Source: Streptomyces erythrochromogenes
Lineage (GTDB): Bacteria; Actinomycetota; Actinomycetes; Streptomycetales; Streptomycetaceae
DNA length: 64,000 nt
Assembly: GCF_036170895.1 (NCBI RefSeq)
Contig: NZ_CP108036.1
Span: forward strand, 3,596,001 to 3,660,000
Reading direction: 5' to 3'
Shown here: positions 48,703 through 57,288 of the stretch, in pieces
Layout of the letters: every line of letters starts with the position of its first letter
Numbering within the stretch: position 1 is the first letter of the stretch
Translations under genes and position numbers: made by a program
Notes under the pieces: model-generated
The model's database searches: none
Told to the model about the DNA's origin: nothing
Seen by the model: only the letters and a program-made list of their open reading frames with translations

Positions 48703-50187
48703 TCAGGGTGCGGGGGTGCGGGGCGGGCGGCGCAGGACGGTGGCGGCGACGGCCAGGGCGGTGGCGAGGAGGGCCGCGCCGACCGCGAAGGCCAGGTGGT
48801 AGCCGCCGGTCAGGGCCTCGGAGGCGGGGCGGCCGGCCGCGGCGAGGGACTCGGTGCGGGAGGCGGCGAGGGTGGAGAGGACCGCGACGCCGAGGGCCAT
48901 GCCGATCTGCTGGGTGGTGTTGAAGAGCCCGGAGGCCAGGCCCGCGTCCTCCTCCTTCGCGCCGGACATGCCCAGGGAGGTCAGAGCGGGGAGGGCGAGG
49001 CCGAAGCCGGCGGCGAGGAGCATCACGGGGAGCAGGTCGGTGAGGTAGTGGGACTGGTCGGCGTCGCCGGGGACCCGGGTGAGCAGGCCGAGTACGCCGA
49101 TCAGGAGGACCAGTCCGGTCAGGAGGACCCTGCGTTCGCCGAAGCGGGCATTGAGGCGGGCCGAGACGGTCAGGGAGACCACGCCGATGACGGCGGCGGC
49201 CGGGAGCATGGCGAGGCCGGTCCCCGCGGCTCCGTATCCGAGCACGTTCTGCATGTAGAGCGCGACGAGGACCTGGAAGGAGAAGAGGGCGGCGACCATC
49301 AGCATCTGCACCAGGTTGGCGCCGGTGACGCTGCGCGAGCGGAAGATCCGCAGGGGCATGAGCGGGGTGCGGGCGGTGGCCTGGCGGACGAGGAAGCCGG
49401 CGAGCAGGGCGAGGGAGAGGCCGCCGAGGCCGAGCGTGTGGGTGGAGGCCGCTCCGTACTGGTCGATCTTGACGACGGTGTAGATCCCGAGCATCAGCCC
49501 GGAGGTGACGAGCAGCGCGCCGAGGGTGTCGGCGCCGGCCTTCAGGCCGAGGCCGCGGTCGGCGGGGAGGGCGGGAAGGGCGACGAGGAGCGCCGCGATG
49601 CCGATGGGCAGGTTGATGAGGAAGATCCAGTTCCAGGCGAGAGCGTCGGTGAGGACGCCGCCGAGGACCTGGCCGATCGAGGCGCCGGCCGCGCCGGTGA
49701 AGCTGAACACCGCGATGGCCTTGGCCCGTTCGCGGGGCCCGGTGAAGAGCGTGACGAGGATGCCGAGGCTGACGGCGGAGGCCATCGCACTGCCGACGCC
49801 CTGGAGGAAGCGTGCGGCGATCAGGACCCCGGGGGAGGCGGCGGCGCCGGCCAGGAGGGACGCGGCGGTGAAGAGTCCGGTGCCCGCGAGGAACATCCGC
49901 TTGCGGCCGATCAGATCGCCGAGCCGGCCGGCGAGCAGGAGCAGCGAGCCGAAGGCGATGAGGTAGGCGTTGACGACCCAGCTGAGCCCGGCCGGGGTGA
50001 AGCCGAGGTCACTCTGGATGGCCGGCATGGCGACGGTGACGATGCTGCCGTCGAGGACGGTCATGAGCATTCCGGTCGCCAGGACGCCGAGCGCGAGCCG
50101 GAGCCGGCGGGAGCTGTGCGCGTTCGGTGCGATCGCCTGCGGTGCGATCGCGGGCGGTGCGGCTGCTGGTGCGGAGGTGGCGGACAC
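48703..50187 (-). CDS. MFS drug exporter, DHA2 (14-TM) family
   Basis: A 494-residue EmrB/QacA-type proton-driven multidrug exporter. Motif A-like loop is GRLGDLIGRKRMFLAG. TM1 motif D1 region is LDGSIVTVAMPAI, and motif C-like is GAAGASIGQVLGGVLTDALAWNWIFLIN. About 14 TM helices. It is transcribed in the same direction as the MarR gene just upstream, with a palindrome between the two that overlaps the promoter zone, so its expression is probably induced by MarR ligands. Confidence 0.92.
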   Translation of the reverse strand: MSATSAPAAAPPAIAPQAIAPNAHSSRRLRLALGVLATGMLMTVLDGSIVTVAMPAIQSDLGFTPAGLSWVVNAYLIAFGSLLLLAGRLGDLIGRKRMFLAGTGLFTAASLLAGAAASPGVLIAARFLQGVGSAMASAVSLGILVTLFTGPRERAKAIAVFSFTGAAGASIGQVLGGVLTDALAWNWIFLINLPIGIAALLVALPALPADRGLGLKAGADTLGALLVTSGLMLGIYTVVKIDQYGAASTHTLGLGGLSLALLAGFLVRQATARTPLMPLRIFRSRSVTGANLVQMLMVAALFSFQVLVALYMQNVLGYGAAGTGLAMLPAAAVIGVVSLTVSARLNARFGERRVLLTGLVLLIGVLGLLTRVPGDADQSHYLTDLLPVMLLAAGFGLALPALTSLGMSGAKEEDAGLASGLFNTTQQIGMALGVAVLSTLAASRTESLAAAGRPASEALTGGYHLAFAVGAALLATALAVAATVLRRPPRTPAP

Positions 50188-50231
50188 GGCGGTCTCTCCT
50201 GTCGTCGGGAGCCAACAGAAGAGACCGTAGC

Positions 50232-50255
50232 AGATAGTTTTGTTGCAGACTATCT
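50232..50255. promoter_or_regulatory. MarR-type palindromic operator before the MFS gene
   Basis: AGATAGT (50232-50238) and ACTATCT (50249-50255) around a 10-bp centre in an AT-rich patch, 45-68 bp upstream of the MFS GTG. Position in front of the exporter and just downstream of the marR gene suggests that the MarR protein binds here. Confidence 0.7.
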
Positions 50256-50303
50256 TCTACGTACCTAAGTGGGAGTTCGTCGCAGCGTTCGCACGCCCCG
50301 CCA

Positions 50304-50789
50304 TCACCCTTTCTGACGCGCCCTCCGAGCCGGTCGCGGCCCTTCGACCGGGGCCTCCAGATGCCCGGTGACCAGCCGGTTCAGCGCACGGAGCAGCACT
50401 TCGCGCTCATCGGCGGGCAGGGAGTCGAGGGCGCCCGCGTGGACGCCGTCGACGATCTTCTGGCTCTCCTTCGCGACCTTCGCCCCCGCCTCGGTCACCG
50501 CGATGATCCGCGCCCGCCGGTCGGTGCTGGACGGCCGGCGCTCGGCCAGGCCGGCCTTCTCCAGCGCGTCGACCGTCACCACCATCGTGGTCTTGTCCAT
50601 GTCCCCGATCTCGGCGAGCTGCGCTTGGGTGCGCTCCTCCTCCAGGGCGTGCACGAGCACGCAGTGCATCCGCGGGGTGAGCCCGATCTCGGCGAGCTGC
50701 GCGCTCATCCGCGTGCGCAGCACGTGACTGGTGTGGTCCAGGAGGAAGGACAGATCCGGTTCGGTGCGGGTGGGTGCCATGGCTGTCAT
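50304..50789 (-). CDS. MarR-family regulator
   Basis: A 161-residue winged-helix repressor. Recognition region: QAQLAEIGDMDKTTMVVTVDALEKAGL, read as helix-turn-helix with the wing ERRPSSTDRRARIIAVTEAG. Start ATG 50789 (MTAMAPTRTEP). It precedes the MFS exporter by 116 bp in the same direction. A dyad ATCCG-TCG-CGGAT (50813-50825) upstream of its start may be an autoregulatory site. Confidence 0.92.
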   Translation of the reverse strand: MTAMAPTRTEPDLSFLLDHTSHVLRTRMSAQLAEIGLTPRMHCVLVHALEEERTQAQLAEIGDMDKTTMVVTVDALEKAGLAERRPSSTDRRARIIAVTEAGAKVAKESQKIVDGVHAGALDSLPADEREVLLRALNRLVTGHLEAPVEGPRPARRARQKG

Positions 50790-50869
50790 GTCAGCCAGCG
50801 TAACGAAAGTCGATCCGTCGCGGATTATCGGCAGACGGACGACCTGCGGCACGACCGGTCCATGGCGGC

Positions 50870-52735
50870 TCACGCCTCCCGCGGCCCCCGGTACAGCTCG
50901 TCGATGCGGTCGGCGTAGTCGCGCGCGATCGCACCCCGCTTGAGCTTCAGCGACGGGGTCAGATGGCCGCGCGCCTCGGTGAAGTCGCCCGGCAGGACGG
51001 CGAACCGGCGGATCGACTCGGCCCGCGACACCAGCTGGTTCGCGTCGTCGACGGCCCGCTGGAGGTCGGCGAGCAGCTCCTCGTCCCGCACCAGCTCCCG
51101 CATCGGCACGTTCTGCTTCTTCCGCATCTGGCGCCAGTGCCACAGCCCGTCCGGCTCCAGGGTGATCAGCGCGGCGATGTACGGCCGGTTGTCGCCGACC
51201 ACCATGCACTGCCCGACCAGCGGGTGGGCCCGCAGCCAGTCCTCCAGCGGCGCCGGGGCCACGTTCTTTCCGCCGGAGGTGATGATCAGGTCCTTCTTGC
51301 GGCCGGTGATGGTGAGGTACCCGTCCGCGTCGAGCTCTCCGATGTCCCCGGTGGCCAGCCAGCTGCCGTACGGGAGCGCCTGTCCGCTGTTCCAGTAGCC
51401 CGCGAAGACGTGCCGGCCGCCCAGCAGTACCTCGCCGTCGGGCGCGATCCGCACGGCCGTCCCGGGCAGCGGCCAGCCCACGGTGCCGAGCCGCGGCCGC
51501 TGCGGCGGGGTCACGGTGCTGGCGCCGGTCGTCTCGGTGAGCCCGTAGCCCTCGAAGACCTCGATGCCCGCGCCGGTGTAGAAGGCGGCGAGCCTGCGCC
51601 CCAGCGGTGACCCGCCGCTCAGGATGTAGCGGACGCGACCGCCGAGCGCGGTCCGGATCCGCCGGTAGACGAGCGGGTCGTACAGCGCCCGCGCGGCGCG
51701 CAGCACCGGCCCGGGCGCCTTGCCCTCGATGCTCTCGCCGAAGCGGCGGGCTATGCGGGCGGCCCGGTCGAAGGAGGAGGCGCGGCCCATCTTCTCGGCG
51801 GTGGCGCGGGCGGTGTTGTAGACCTTCTCCAGGACGTAGGGGATGGCGAGGAGGAAGGTCGGTCGGAAGCCGGCGAGGTCGGCGAGGAGGTCCTCGGTAC
51901 GGATGCTGGGCGCGTGCCCGAGCTTGACGCGGGCCCGCAGGCAGCCGACCGCGACCATGCGGCCGAAGACGTGGCTGAGCGGCAGGAACAGCAGGGTCGA
52001 GGCGGGGTCCTTGCTGGCCGACTTGAAGACGGGGTGCAGCAGCTCGATGGAGTTGTCCACCTCGGCGAAGAAGTTGGCGTGGGTGATGACGCAGCCCTTG
52101 GGCCGGCCGGTGGTGCCGGAGGTGTAGATGAGGGTGGCTACGGAGTCCGGGGTCCGGTTGCCCCGCCGGGCGTGCACGAGGGCGTCGGGGATGCGCTCCC
52201 CCGCCTTCACCAGCCGGCCGATCGCGCCCGTGTCGAACTCCCAGAGGTGGGCCAGCCAGGGCAGGTTGATCCGCTCGGCGCTGAGGATGCGGGCCTGCGC
52301 GGTGTCCTCGACGGCGCAGGCCACGGCGCCGGAGTCCTGGATGATCCAGCGGGCCTGGAGGGCGGAGGAGGTGGGGTAGATCGGAACGGTGACCAGCCCC
52401 GCGGCCCAGCCGGCGAAGTCGAGCAGGGTCCACTCGTAGGTCGTGCGGGCCATGATGGCGAGCCGGTCGCCCTCGCGCAGCCCCTCGGCGATCAGGCCCT
52501 TGGCGACGGCGAGCACCTCGGCCGCGAACTCGGCCGCCGTGACGTCGCGCCAGGACCCGTCGGCCTCCTTGCGGGCGAGTACGGTCTCGTTCGGGGCCTG
52601 CGCGGCATTGTCGAAGGGGATGTCCCCGAGGGATCCGTGCGCGGGGGCCGCGGCGAGCGCGGGTACCCGCACCTCGCGCACCACTCCGTCGACGACCGTC
52701 CGGACGGGCTCCACCAGCTTCGGCTCCGCTTCCAC
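50870..52735 (-). CDS. Long-chain fatty-acid--CoA ligase (AMP-forming)
   Basis: A 621-residue ANL-superfamily enzyme that activates fatty acids through acyl-AMP to acyl-CoA. P-loop: TLIYTSGTTGRPKGCVITH. A5-like motif: YGLTETTGAS. A7/A8: ATGDIGELDADGYLTITGRKKDLIITSGGKN (key D and K/R). The length and N-terminal part match FadD15-type actinobacterial ligases. GTG 52735 is chosen because AGGAGG lies 8 bases upstream. The ORF could extend 7 codons further. Confidence 0.92.
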   Translation of the reverse strand: MEAEPKLVEPVRTVVDGVVREVRVPALAAAPAHGSLGDIPFDNAAQAPNETVLARKEADGSWRDVTAAEFAAEVLAVAKGLIAEGLREGDRLAIMARTTYEWTLLDFAGWAAGLVTVPIYPTSSALQARWIIQDSGAVACAVEDTAQARILSAERINLPWLAHLWEFDTGAIGRLVKAGERIPDALVHARRGNRTPDSVATLIYTSGTTGRPKGCVITHANFFAEVDNSIELLHPVFKSASKDPASTLLFLPLSHVFGRMVAVGCLRARVKLGHAPSIRTEDLLADLAGFRPTFLLAIPYVLEKVYNTARATAEKMGRASSFDRAARIARRFGESIEGKAPGPVLRAARALYDPLVYRRIRTALGGRVRYILSGGSPLGRRLAAFYTGAGIEVFEGYGLTETTGASTVTPPQRPRLGTVGWPLPGTAVRIAPDGEVLLGGRHVFAGYWNSGQALPYGSWLATGDIGELDADGYLTITGRKKDLIITSGGKNVAPAPLEDWLRAHPLVGQCMVVGDNRPYIAALITLEPDGLWHWRQMRKKQNVPMRELVRDEELLADLQRAVDDANQLVSRAESIRRFAVLPGDFTEARGHLTPSLKLKRGAIARDYADRIDELYRGPREA

Positions 52736-52763
52736 GGCGCACCCTCCTCGGCTCACACGAGTG

Positions 52764-52776
52764 TTACCGCCGGTAA
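52764..52776. promoter_or_regulatory. TTACCG-C-CGGTAA palindrome upstream of the acyl-CoA ligase
   Basis: Perfect 6-bp arms with a one-base centre, 29-41 bp upstream of the GTG. Fatty-acid degradation genes in actinobacteria are often controlled by TetR-type repressors binding short dyads, so it is a candidate operator. The cognate regulator is not in the window. Confidence 0.5.
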
Positions 52777-52821
52777 TTTACGGAGGGGAAACCCTGTCCG
52801 ACCAGCCCCAGGAGCCCTTCT

Positions 52822-53787
52822 TCACCGACGCTCCACTCCGCCACCGCCGCCACCGCACCGCGCGAGGGAATTGAGGAGGGCCGCGCCGCGCGCCGCGTCG
52901 TCGACGCTCACCGCGAAGTCCTTGCCGCCCGCGCGGACGACCAGGCACTCGCCCGCGCGCAGCATCACCGTCGTACCGAGTCCGCTCAGCCGGTAGCCCC
53001 AGCCGCCGACCTGCGCGGGCCGGCGCTCCTCGACCCGGGCCGACTCCACCACGGCCGCCGGCCAGCGTCGTACGGGCCATCCGAGCGGGCCGAAGGCGAC
53101 CTCCAGGCCCTCCCCCGTGACGCGCGCCCGCACGGAAGAACACGCGAGGACCGCGAGGGCGGCGAAGGCGAGCGGCACCACGAACCACACCGGCCCGGCC
53201 ACCAGCCCGCCCGCCCCGGCGACCGCGCCGACGGCAGCGGCGGCCCCCAGCACGGCGGCGATCAGGTGGAGCCACGGGTTCGACGTGCGCGCGAGCCATA
53301 CGAGCCGCTCACCGTCGGGAACGTCCATGACGGGGCCGCGGGCCGGCGGGCGGCCGTCCGGCGCCCGCCCCCTACGGTCGGCCAGCCCTCCGGCCAGAGC
53401 GGCCAGGGCGGCCGCGGCGCACACGGCCACCACCGCCCAAACGCCCGGCAGGTCGGCCCGGCGCCAGTCCTCCTGGTCCAGATTGGCCCGTACGACCACC
53501 GCCTGCGCACCCACCAGGGCCACACCGCCGGGCAGCAGCGCGGTCGCGGCCCAGGCGCGCGCCGCGGCGAACGCCGCGACCCCCAGGACCAGTACGGCCC
53601 ACACCGCCACCGGGAAGGCCACCGCACCCCCGAACGACGAGGCTCCGTCGGGCGCGCCGGACGGACCGCCCCAGTGCGTGGCCATCCGGCCGGGCAACCG
53701 CCCGCGCGCCGCCAGCGGCAGCGCGACCAGCACCACCGGTATCCCGGCCGCCCAACCCGCTAATCCCCAACCCCTGCCACCGTTCAC
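52822..53787 (-). CDS. DUF1648 membrane protein
   Basis: 321 residues with about six TM helices. The N-terminal DUF1648 part has LPLAARGRLPGRMATHWGGPSG (the family pattern of a helix followed by P-x-H-W). A C-terminal soluble PH-like or antiparallel domain (about 220-310) contains VRARVTGEGLEVAFGPLGWPVRR. It overlaps the upstream GntR gene by 4 bp (GTGA), a pairing seen often in actinobacteria and firmicutes. Role unknown, possibly envelope stress or antibiotic sensing. Confidence 0.85.
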   Translation of the reverse strand: MNGGRGWGLAGWAAGIPVVLVALPLAARGRLPGRMATHWGGPSGAPDGASSFGGAVAFPVAVWAVLVLGVAAFAAARAWAATALLPGGVALVGAQAVVVRANLDQEDWRRADLPGVWAVVAVCAAAALAALAGGLADRRGRAPDGRPPARGPVMDVPDGERLVWLARTSNPWLHLIAAVLGAAAAVGAVAGAGGLVAGPVWFVVPLAFAALAVLACSSVRARVTGEGLEVAFGPLGWPVRRWPAAVVESARVEERRPAQVGGWGYRLSGLGTTVMLRAGECLVVRAGGKDFAVSVDDAARGAALLNSLARCGGGGGGVERR

Positions 53788-54131
53788 GGCACCTCCCTGA
53801 TCATCTCGACGAGATCCGCCCTCCCGTAGCCCAGGCGCGCCCCGTCCGCCACCAGTTCGCGTACGCGCTCCAGCAGCTCGGAGCGGCGGTCCGCGCCACC
53901 GGCCACGGTCACCCCGCGCCCGCGCCGGAACTCCAGCAACCCCTCGTCGCGCAGGGCCCGCAGGCCGCGCAGGACGGTGTTGGTGTTGACGCCCAGCGCC
54001 TGCGAGAGGTCCCGAGCGGGCGGCAGCCGGTCGCCGGGCGCGCACTCGCCCTCGGCGATGGCCCGCCGCACGGCTCCGGCGACCTGCTCATGCAGGGGGC
54101 GGTGGTCCGCGATGTTCAGCCTCAGCAACAT
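53784..54131 (-). CDS. GntR-family regulator, YtrA type
   Basis: A 115-residue protein with only the winged HTH (MLLRLNIADHRPLHEQVAGA, then LSQALGVNTNTVLRGLRALR) and a short dimerisation tail. YtrA-type regulators control adjacent membrane proteins and themselves. It is translationally coupled to the DUF1648 gene. A perfect dyad overlaps its start codon. Confidence 0.9.
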   Translation of the reverse strand: MLLRLNIADHRPLHEQVAGAVRRAIAEGECAPGDRLPPARDLSQALGVNTNTVLRGLRALRDEGLLEFRRGRGVTVAGGADRRSELLERVRELVADGARLGYGRADLVEMIREVP

Positions 54132-54154
54132 GGTGCCACTGAAGCTAGCACCAT
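54130..54154. promoter_or_regulatory. Operator of the YtrA-type GntR gene
   Basis: ATGGTGC (54130-54136) and GCACCAT (54148-54154), 7-bp arms with an 11-bp centre, beginning at the start codon of the gntR gene. Overlap with the start implies that transcription begins at or very near the ATG, and suggests autorepression. Confidence 0.65.
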
Positions 54155-54276
54155 CACTCTCATCGACTCAACGGCCCGCACCTCGGGCCCGGTTGGGCAG
54201 AGGGCGATATTGCTCCGCGAGCTGCGGCGATGCCGTGCGAGACTCCTGCGACCGACCTCGGAGGAACAGACACCAC

Positions 54277-54891
54277 ATGCGCACCACCATGACCGGACCC
54301 GGCCGGGCCCGGGCCGCAGCAGCCGTCGCCGGCGCGATACTCGTCGCCGGATGCGGTGGCGCCGTGCAGCCGGGCGCGGCGACGCCGGCCGCACCCCCCG
54401 CCCCCGCCCCGACGGCCTTCGGCAAGGAGGCCGCGCTCGCCGACCTGGCTGCGGCCACCGCGGCCGCCGGCCTTCCCGGAGAGACGGCGGCCCTGTCCCC
54501 GACTCCCCCGGCCCCGACCGATCCTGCCGACCCGCCGGCCACCGACAGGGAGCGGGCCCGGGACGAAGTAGAGGCGCGGATGGCGGCGTGCGGGGTCGGC
54601 TGGTCGTCACCGAACGGCCCGGGCTCCGCACAGGACCGGGCCGAGGCCCGCAAGCGGTTCCACGCCGCCCTCGCCGGCCTCGTGGAACGCGGCTGGAAGG
54701 AGTTCCGCCCCACCGAGGAGGTGGCGCTCCGCAAGGGCTCGATGGTCATGGCCCAGTACAAGAAGCAGGAATGGACCCTCCACGCCCGGCACTTCGAATC
54801 GGGACTGCTGGACATGGCCACGATGACGGCCACCGAGGACGCGTGCGCGAACCGCTTCACCGACGCCGAGCTGGACCTCCTGGAGGACTGA
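54277..54891 (+). CDS. Lipoprotein of unknown function
   Basis: 204 residues. Signal peptide with lipobox LVAGC (cleavage before Cys26). A Pro/Ala-rich region (about 30-95) is followed by a helical domain (ERARDEVEARMAACGVGWSS; AEARKRFHAALAGLVERGWKEF; MVMAQYKKQEWTLHARHFES). Two further cysteines are in the mature domain. GGAGG lies upstream of ATG 54277. Not recognised. Confidence 0.75.
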   Translation: MRTTMTGPGRARAAAAVAGAILVAGCGGAVQPGAATPAAPPAPAPTAFGKEAALADLAAATAAAGLPGETAALSPTPPAPTDPADPPATDRERARDEVEARMAACGVGWSSPNGPGSAQDRAEARKRFHAALAGLVERGWKEFRPTEEVALRKGSMVMAQYKKQEWTLHARHFESGLLDMATMTATEDACANRFTDAELDLLED

Positions 54892-54921
54892 CCGGTGCCG
54901 GTGCGCCCATTCCCTGGCGGA

Positions 54922-55077
54922 ATGTCCATACCGTGGCGTTGCAGCGCCGAAGTGTTCGAGCAGATCTCGACCCGGCACGGCGTCACCCCTGACCCCTGCA
55001 CGATGGAGGCGGCATGGGCGGCCTTCGAGGAATTCGTGCAGGTTCCGGTCAAGGGGATCGCAGGACCGGGCGGACTA
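54922..55077 (+). pseudogene. Possible gene fragment upstream of the methyltransferase
   Basis: About 50 codons (MSIPWRCSAEVFEQISTRHG and on to WAAFEEFVQVPVKGI) have protein-like character: a Trp/Cys start and two amphipathic helices. After 55075 the frame simply runs antisense to the convergent methyltransferase gene, without its own stop until 55815. I read it as the 5' remnant of a truncated gene. It could also be meaningless. Confidence 0.3.
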
Positions 55078-55824
55078 AGGGCTCGTGGGAGCCGACAGGG
55101 CCTCGACCACGAAGAAGAGGAACGTCGGCCTGCGCGAGAGGTCCCGGAAGCCGTCGGGGAACAGCTCGCGGGCGGCCGGGTCCGGCTGGGGCTCGGCAAT
55201 GACGGAGAGGCGGAAGCCGGCGGCGGTGAAGGCGTCGGTCATCGCGTGCAGCGGCTTGCGCCAGAACCTCATGGGGGCGGACTGCCCGCCGATCACCCAC
55301 TCGAAGGCGTAGTCGCTCGTCGCGAAGTAGTCGGGCCGGGGATCCCGGAAGGTGTAGGCGACGAACGGGTGGTCCACCGAGGCGAGCAGCCGCCCGCCGG
55401 GCCTGAGCACGCGGCGCAGCTCGGCCAGCGTCGGCCCCCAGTCCTCCAGGTAGTGCAGGACGAGCGATGCGACCACGTCGTCGAACTCACCGTCCGCGAA
55501 GGGCAGTCGGTCCCGCAGGTCGACACGGTGCAAGGCCACGCCCCCGCCGAGCCGCTGCCCGGCCAGGGCCAGCATCGCGGCGCTGACGTCGACGCCGGTG
55601 ACGACGGCACCGCGGTCGCGCAGCGCCGCGGACAGGGGGCCCGAGCCGCAGCCGGCGTCCAGGATCCGGCGGCCGGTCACGTCCCCGGCGAGGGCCAGCA
55701 TCGCGGGTCGCTCGTAGTGGGCGTTGACGAGGCTGTTCTCGTTCTCCGCCGCGTACGCCTCGGCGAAGCCGTCGTAGTCGTTCGCGGTGTTCTCGGGCTC
55801 GGGCGGATCGGATAAGCGTTCCAT
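55075..55824 (-). CDS. Class I SAM-dependent methyltransferase
   Basis: 249 residues. Motif I is ILDAGCGSGPLSAAL, post-I is VTGVDVSAAML, motif II region is FDDVVASLVLHYLEDW and motif III is LRPGGRLLASVDHPF. The C-terminal part (EWVIGGQSAPMRFWRKPLHAM) is typical of the Methyltransf_11 small-molecule group. Substrate unknown. It stands alone, divergent from the CPCC gene. Confidence 0.9.
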   Translation of the reverse strand: MERLSDPPEPENTANDYDGFAEAYAAENENSLVNAHYERPAMLALAGDVTGRRILDAGCGSGPLSAALRDRGAVVTGVDVSAAMLALAGQRLGGGVALHRVDLRDRLPFADGEFDDVVASLVLHYLEDWGPTLAELRRVLRPGGRLLASVDHPFVAYTFRDPRPDYFATSDYAFEWVIGGQSAPMRFWRKPLHAMTDAFTAAGFRLSVIAEPQPDPAARELFPDGFRDLSRRPTFLFFVVEALSAPTSP

Positions 55825-55861
55825 CGTCGCAGCCTAGGTCGTTGCGTGCGGGTCACCGAGG

Positions 55862-56182
55862 ATGTCGGCCATGGCCATCGAAGAACCGCCCGCCGGCCCG
55901 TCCGACACCGCAGGCCCCCTCCCATGCCCCTGCTGCTTCCGGCGGACGCTGGCGAAGCGCGCCGACTTCGAGATCTGCCCGGAGTGCGGCTGGGAGGACG
56001 ACGGGCAGGACGACGCGGACGCGCACCTCGTACGGGGCGGACCCAACGGCAGCCTGAGCCTGGCGCAGGCCCGGCTGGACTACCTCGATGAAGTGGCCGA
56101 GGAATCCGAGGAGTCCATGGCGCACGGCGGCGACGGGCTGTGGATTTCGGAAGCCCGACGCCGGCTGTCCGACGTCGAATAG
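55862..56182 (+). CDS. CPCC-type cysteine-rich protein
   Basis: 106 residues. LPCPCCFRRTLAKRADFEICPECGWEDDGQDD contains the C-P-C-C pair and a CPEC knuckle, the layout of the Cys_rich_CPCC family, presumably one zinc site. The segment GGPNGSLSLAQAR is also family-typical. ATG 55862 or ATG 55871 could start it. Function unknown; members often sit near toxin-immunity or restriction genes, but none is evident here. Confidence 0.85.
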   Translation: MSAMAIEEPPAGPSDTAGPLPCPCCFRRTLAKRADFEICPECGWEDDGQDDADAHLVRGGPNGSLSLAQARLDYLDEVAEESEESMAHGGDGLWISEARRRLSDVE

Positions 56183-56206
56183 CGCGACGACCAGTTCTGC
56201 CGGCCC

Positions 56207-57073
56207 TTACGCGGCGACCGGTGGGCAGGTTCTGCAGCGGCCCGGGGTCGGGGCGCGGAAGGCGCGGTCGCAGCCGTCGCAGTTCTGGAGAGGGTCCGGC
56301 CGTGCGGGCGGCCGGGCCTCCGGGGCGGCCGGAGCGGGCGGCAGGTGCGGCGGGAGCAGGGCGGTGAGCCGGTACGCGAGGACGGATGCGGGGCGCCGCA
56401 TGTCCTCGGGCAGGCCCGCCGACAGGACCCGCGCGACGGCCTCGGGGTCCACGCCGCGCTCCAGCCAGGCCGACACGGCGGGCGCGAGCCGCCGTACGTC
56501 GCGTTCGGCCAGCAGCAGCCGCGGGTCCCGCCGCCGCAGCCCGGCGAGCAGGTCGGCCGCCCCGGGGTGCGTCGGCTGCGCTTCGGGAGCCGCCGCGGCC
56601 TCCGCCTCCGGAGCCGGGTCAGAGCCAGGGTCCGGGTCCGGCCCCGGCTCCGGTACGGGTTCCTCGCCCGGCGGCGGGGGCGGGGGCGGAGGCGGTTCGC
56701 CCGAGGCGGAGCCCGGCTTGTTGTACGAGTACGTGCGGGTCACCACCCGCCCGCCCTCCAGCCGCTCGCGCCGCCGCTCCAGGTAGCCGTGCCTCTCCAG
56801 CTCCCGCAGGGCGGATGCGATCCGCACCTCCCCCTCCGGGAAGCGGCCGGCGAGGGCCTTGATGCCGACGGGCGCGCCGTCCGGCAGCGACTGGATGTAG
56901 GCCGCGACGCCGATCGCCGTCGCGGACAGGTCGCGGTGCTGGAGGAGGTGGTTGCCGACCACGGTGTAGTGACTCGCGTGCCACGTGTTGACGTGGATGA
57001 CACCGGATCGGGCGGTGCCGGAGGGAACTCGGGACGTGGCGCGCGACGGCGCGCTAGGGTGCTGTGGAGCCAT
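56207..57073 (-). CDS. Winged-HTH protein with Pro-rich linker and C-terminal zinc ribbon-like motif
   Basis: 288 residues. Residues about 27-115 are a replication-initiator- or MarR-like winged helix (HYTVVGNHLLQHRDLSATAI; ALRELERHGYLERRRERL). A run of nine prolines and acidic DP repeats (about 126-155) forms a linker. A helical region follows (LAERDVRRLAPAVSAWLERG), then CDGC and CRTC at the end (about 265-284), a likely Zn site. I know similar proteins in Streptomyces only as HTH hypotheticals. No GTG/ATG start other than 57073 is in frame before the HTH. Confidence 0.75.
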   Translation of the reverse strand: MAPQHPSAPSRATSRVPSGTARSGVIHVNTWHASHYTVVGNHLLQHRDLSATAIGVAAYIQSLPDGAPVGIKALAGRFPEGEVRIASALRELERHGYLERRRERLEGGRVVTRTYSYNKPGSASGEPPPPPPPPPGEEPVPEPGPDPDPGSDPAPEAEAAAAPEAQPTHPGAADLLAGLRRRDPRLLLAERDVRRLAPAVSAWLERGVDPEAVARVLSAGLPEDMRRPASVLAYRLTALLPPHLPPAPAAPEARPPARPDPLQNCDGCDRAFRAPTPGRCRTCPPVAA

Positions 57074-57288
57074 TGGGAAGCGGTGCTACTTCCTTGTTGG
57101 TCAGGCCCTCGGCCGGGATGCCAGTCCCACCGGGGGCCGTCTCATGTCTGGAGTTGTCGCGGCGAGCATATGCCCGCCAACCCACCAGAAATCCAGCCCA
57201 GTTGACACCTTTCACCCGACCGAGCGACGGGGGCCGGGTTTGGTTGGTGGGTTGGTTCTTTCCCCCGGTTCTTTGGGTCTTTATGCGT

